Origin: Hebobacterum sp964559435
GTDB lineage: Bacteria > Armatimonadota > Hebobacteria > Hebobacterales > Hebobacteraceae
Reading direction: 5' to 3'
Assembly: GCA_964559435.1 (NCBI GenBank)
Contig: CAZLHI010000011.1
Location: 1-64,000 of the forward strand
DNA length: 64,000 nt
Position numbers and translations under genes: made by a program. Under the pieces are notes generated by a model. The model was not told the DNA's origin and made no database searches. It saw nothing but the letters and a program-made list of their open reading frames with translations. Shown here piece by piece: positions 60,890 through 64,000 of the stretch; the first letter of the stretch is position 1, and the number at the start of each line of letters is the position of its first letter.

Positions 60890-62173
60890 GGCGGCCTCGA
60901 TCTCGCGCAGTGTCCCGGCCAACCGGAACGCGCGGTAGTACTTCCGCATCACGTCCGCGACCGCCCGCAGCACGACCTGCTCGCCGGCCTCACCGGCCGA
61001 TTCCAGGTTCGCGTACAGCCGCTGACGGGCAGCGACGACTTCGGGCTGTGCCCAGATGTAGCGGCAGCCCGTCCGCACGAGCCATCCCTGCCGCTCCGGC
61101 GTTAGCTCATCGAAAGACTTCCCTTCTTCATCGGGCTGGCGCCACTTCTCCCAGCGGCCACTCGCGACGACGGCGCGCTTGAGCGCGTCCATGAGTCCCG
61201 GGCCCTCCCCCGCCTTGCCAGCCTCAGCGAGCTCCTGTTCTCGCTCCACAAGGTGCTGCAGGGCCTCGTACTCGGCCTCCGTGAACTCGGGGCCGACGTT
61301 GGCGCCTCCCATGCCCGCCTCCGGATAGGCCTCGGGATTGGACACAGAGTCCGTGTAGTGTCCCTTGATGACTGATCCATATGGCGCCGCGGCCCCGGCC
61401 AGCTCTCGCGCCGCCGCCGGATCGAACTCCGTCGTATGGAGGTCCGTTCCCACCTTGCCCACAACGAAACACGGCCACACCTCTGACAGCCCCCGCTCGG
61501 CGAGGCCCGCCTTCAGCCCGTCGAGGAAATGCCGAAAGACCCTCATGTCGGCCAGCCCGCCGTGCACCTCCTCCGTACCCACCTCGTAGCTGACCGGGGG
61601 AAGGCCTTTGGAGCGGCGGTGGGACTCGGCGAACTCGATGAACTCCAACGTCCGCTCTATCACGAGGTCGATCGGCATCGGCTGATCCTTCGGCAGTGTC
61701 CTATCGACAGTCGGATCAACGTGGAGCAGATCGTAGCCGGCATCCAGGCAGGCCGCTAGGGACTCCTTCACGCCTCGCATCGCCTTCTCCAAGGGCCATT
61801 GCTCCCTCGTCTGGATGTCCTTCAGCCAGGGGCCGCCGTGATCGAGTCCGACCACAATGGGTCCGTCATACCCGTGCGCCTCGGCCAGCCCGCGAGCCAG
61901 TCGCACGAAGTCATGCTGATTCCAGCCAGTATAGCCGCCGTCGAGGTCGACCTGATTCAGGGTGGCCGCGAAGAAGAGGGGCGCGGCCGCCTCGCGGGCC
62001 GCCAGCATTGAAGCCTTGACGACTGCCTCCGAGTTGGGGCAGACGGCCAGCACAGTCGGCACGGGCTGTGCCGTTGCGTAGCCGGTGCGCAGCGCGCACA
62101 CAATGGCGTCGGCCAAGGGAAGGCCCTTGTCTTCCGCCTTGCGGCGAACGAAGCTATCGTCGGCGCGCATCAT
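60878..62173 (-). CDS. GatZ/KbaZ-family (tagatose-bisphosphate aldolase accessory subunit) protein
   Basis: The 431-residue protein fits the GatZ/KbaZ family in size and motifs: VLAVCPNSEAVVKASMLAAR, LNQVDLDGGYTGWNQHDFVR, GLDHGGPWLKD, DLLHVDPTVDRTLPKDQPMP and SYEVGTEEVHGG. In known systems it supports the class II aldolase GatY/KbaY, which splits tagatose 1,6-bisphosphate; family members elsewhere act alone on unknown sugars. No GatY homologue is in this window. The start is ambiguous: ATG at 62173 with GAGGGAT upstream, or a GTG at 62221. Confidence 0.85.
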   Translation of the reverse strand: MMRADDSFVRRKAEDKGLPLADAIVCALRTGYATAQPVPTVLAVCPNSEAVVKASMLAAREAAAPLFFAATLNQVDLDGGYTGWNQHDFVRLARGLAEAHGYDGPIVVGLDHGGPWLKDIQTREQWPLEKAMRGVKESLAACLDAGYDLLHVDPTVDRTLPKDQPMPIDLVIERTLEFIEFAESHRRSKGLPPVSYEVGTEEVHGGLADMRVFRHFLDGLKAGLAERGLSEVWPCFVVGKVGTDLHTTEFDPAAARELAGAAAPYGSVIKGHYTDSVSNPEAYPEAGMGGANVGPEFTEAEYEALQHLVEREQELAEAGKAGEGPGLMDALKRAVVASGRWEKWRQPDEEGKSFDELTPERQGWLVRTGCRYIWAQPEVVAARQRLYANLESAGEAGEQVVLRAVADVMRKYYRAFRLAGTLREIEAALRG

Positions 62174-62384
62174 CTCAAGATCCCTCGCTGCCTTCCGCTC
62201 GCCGGTGGCCTCGCGTGGCACGCGCCCCGGGGCGCGCGCTGCAGTGTCCGCGGCTTCGGGCTATCCATCGCTATGTGCGGGAGCGCAGGTGTTTCTTGCC
62301 GGGCCCATCCGGAGGACCGCAGACCGACGCGGAGAACCAGACGCGGGGGCGATTAATCCTCTGTCGGGGTCCTCTGACAAGAGC

Positions 62385-64000
62385 ATGGCGCGTCCTGCAA
62401 AGCAGTCAGTCTGGCGCGGTTTCCTCGTGGGCCTGGTGCTGCTTCCGGTCAATGCCCTGTGGGTGCTGTACATGGAGCACATCCTGGCCTACGGCCCGAT
62501 TCCCTCCACGATCTCTCTCTTCTTCAACGTCGTCTTCATCCTCTTCTTCCTCGTGCTGGGCAATTCCGCGCTCCGCTCGCTGCGGCCGCGATGGGCGCTC
62601 AACCGCGGCGAGCTGATCATCGTATACGTGATGCTCACGACCGGCACCTCGCTGGCCGGCCTGGACGGCATGCAGGTCCTGCTCCCGGTCATGACCCACG
62701 GCTTCTGGTTCGCCACGCCCGAGAACCAGTGGGACCGCATGCTCTCCAACGCGCCCCCATGGCTCGTCGTCTCTGATCCCGAGATCCTGTACGGCTACTA
62801 CAACGGTTCGGCCGCCCTGTACGAGCCAGCCATCGTTTCTGCATGGCTCACGCCCGTGCTGGCCTGGACGGGCTTCATCGCTGTTCTCATATTCGTGACC
62901 GTCTGCATCTCCGTCATCGTGCGCTCTCAGTGGGCCGACCGCGAGCGCCTTGCCTTTCCCATCATACAGCTCCCGCTCGCCATGACCGAACCCCGCTCTC
63001 CGATCTGGCGCAGCCCTCTCCTCTGGATAGGGTTCGCCTTCGCGGGTGCCATCGACATCATCAACGGGCTCCACTGGTTGTACCCGTGGCTGCCGTATAT
63101 CTCGATCGCTCCCACCCTCGACAACTATGGCGCGAACGACCTCATGACGTACATAACCGACATGCCATGGGCGGCTATCGGCTGGCTTCCCATCACCCTC
63201 TATCCGGCCGTCATCGGCATCGCCTTCCTCGTGCCTCTGGACATCCTCTTTGCGGCCGTGTTCTTCTTCTTCTGGTGGAAGGCCATGTTCATTCTCTCTG
63301 CCGCCTTGGGCTTGAGCCAGGGATGGGGCGAGGCGATGGCGAAGAGCGTGTTCCCCTACCATAACGAGCAGATGTTCGGCGGCTACCTGGCCATCGCCAT
63401 CGGCCCGCTCATCATCGGGAGGCGCTACTATGGCGAGGTCTGGCTGAGGATCATTGGTCGAGCGTCGGAGGTCGACGACTCCGAGGAGGGGCTCAGCTAC
63501 CGGACAGCCGCCATCGGCATCGTTCTCGGCATGGCCGCGCTTATCGCGTTCAGCACCCACGCCGGACTGTCACCGTCCCTGGCCGTCGTCTTCTTCTTGA
63601 TCTTCTTCTCCGTCGCCATCGCCGTCGCGCGCGTGCGAGCCGAGTTCGGCTCGCCGGTGCACGACTTCCACTTCTCCGGCCCCGGGAAGATCATCACCTT
63701 CGTGGGCGGGACCGCGAATATCGGCAACCGCGACCTCACGATGCTGGGCCTCCTGTGGTGGTTCAATCGCGCCTATCGCTCTCATCCCATCGGCAACAAC
63801 ATCGAAGGCGTTCAGATGGCCGCACAGACGAGGTCACGGAGTCGCGCCATTGTGGCGGCCATCGTCGTCGCGTCGATCATAGGTGCGCTTGCCGTGTTCT
63901 GGGGGTGGCTCGACTCCGCCTATGATCTCGGCGTGGCCTCGAAATGGAACGCCACCGAGGCACGTGGTGTGGAGATGTGCTCGACGCTCCAATCCTGGAT
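62385..64000 (+). CDS. DUF6785-type multispanning membrane protein, cut by the window end
   Basis: The frame is open from the ATG at 62385 to the last base (over 538 codons). It starts MARPAKQSVWRGFLVGLVLL, has the family's NRGELIIVYVMLTTGTSLAG block near residue 75, and continues with hydrophobic helices. Later segments include ERLAFPIIQLPLAM, WGEAMAKSVFPYHNEQMFGG and VRAEFGSPVHDFHFSGPGKI. It is related to, but more distant from, the two copies at 13991-17941. No strong ribosome site is visible. It diverges from the GatZ-like gene. The C-terminal DUF6784-like part begins before the window ends. Confidence 0.8.
   Translation, partial: MARPAKQSVWRGFLVGLVLLPVNALWVLYMEHILAYGPIPSTISLFFNVVFILFFLVLGNSALRSLRPRWALNRGELIIVYVMLTTGTSLAGLDGMQVLLPVMTHGFWFATPENQWDRMLSNAPPWLVVSDPEILYGYYNGSAALYEPAIVSAWLTPVLAWTGFIAVLIFVTVCISVIVRSQWADRERLAFPIIQLPLAMTEPRSPIWRSPLLWIGFAFAGAIDIINGLHWLYPWLPYISIAPTLDNYGANDLMTYITDMPWAAIGWLPITLYPAVIGIAFLVPLDILFAAVFFFFWWKAMFILSAALGLSQGWGEAMAKSVFPYHNEQMFGGYLAIAIGPLIIGRRYYGEVWLRIIGRASEVDDSEEGLSYRTAAIGIVLGMAALIAFSTHAGLSPSLAVVFFLIFFSVAIAVARVRAEFGSPVHDFHFSGPGKIITFVGGTANIGNRDLTMLGLLWWFNRAYRSHPIGNNIEGVQMAAQTRSRSRAIVAAIVVASIIGALAVFWGWLDSAYDLGVASKWNATEARGVEMCSTLQSW

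Overview
The window is high-GC bacterial DNA from a diderm. Evidence for an outer membrane includes an OprO/OprP-type porin, two DUF5916-type beta-barrel proteins ending in Phe, several lipoproteins and a periplasmic M23 peptidase. The DUF1559 pilin-like protein, the DUF6785-type membrane proteins, URO-D-like proteins, hypothetical glycosidases and frequent GTG/TTG starts recall Armatimonadota, Planctomycetota or related candidate phyla. I favour Armatimonadota-like, but cannot prove it. The 100-N gap and several frameshifted or truncated genes suggest a metagenome-assembled scaffold.

Region 1 (1-27.5 kb) is a carbohydrate-catabolism island. It holds a truncated GH4 gene, two amidohydrolases, a non-pyrrolysine MttB-family protein, a large six-hairpin-type glycosidase, a polysaccharide deacetylase, a DegT aminotransferase, a URO-D-family protein, a LacI regulator, a zinc dehydrogenase, two DUF6785 membrane proteins plus a degraded third copy, two GHL-type glycosidases, a DUF1559 pilin-like protein, a D-lyxose-isomerase-like cupin and an intact GH4 enzyme. 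Five cre-like LacI-family operators at three promoter regions suggest one regulon run by the LacI protein encoded inside it.

Region 2 (28-41 kb) is a metal and redox region. A PadR regulator with a His/Cys-rich N-terminus is followed by NifX-like proteins, DUF5320, two MinD-type ATPases with ferredoxin domains, a DUF364-like protein (interrupted by an artefactual gap) and an orphan ZnuB-like permease. A shared palindrome, TGTAA-N-TTACA, marks three starts. Next comes an operon with an HTH-thioredoxin regulator, a DUF5714-like protein, a TauABC/SsuABC-like transporter and a porin, then a PstS-like lipoprotein.

Region 3 (41-49 kb) has two PIG-L deacetylases (one frameshifted), a zinc-ribbon protein, an Eis-like acetyltransferase, an aldo/keto reductase and the conserved rpmH-rnpA-yidD-yidC-jag cluster. 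Region 4 (49-55 kb) has an RraA-like protein, orphan groES, a histone-H1-like basic peptide, M23 and DUF2156 proteins, and an odd pair: a GspF-like protein without membrane segments beside an HTH-fused GspE-like ATPase with altered catalytic motifs. Region 5 (55-64 kb) has a tiny promoter-peptide-terminator unit, two tandem DUF5916-type barrels, a lipoprotein resembling the SecD periplasmic domain, a GatZ/KbaZ-like protein and the start of a further DUF6785-like gene.
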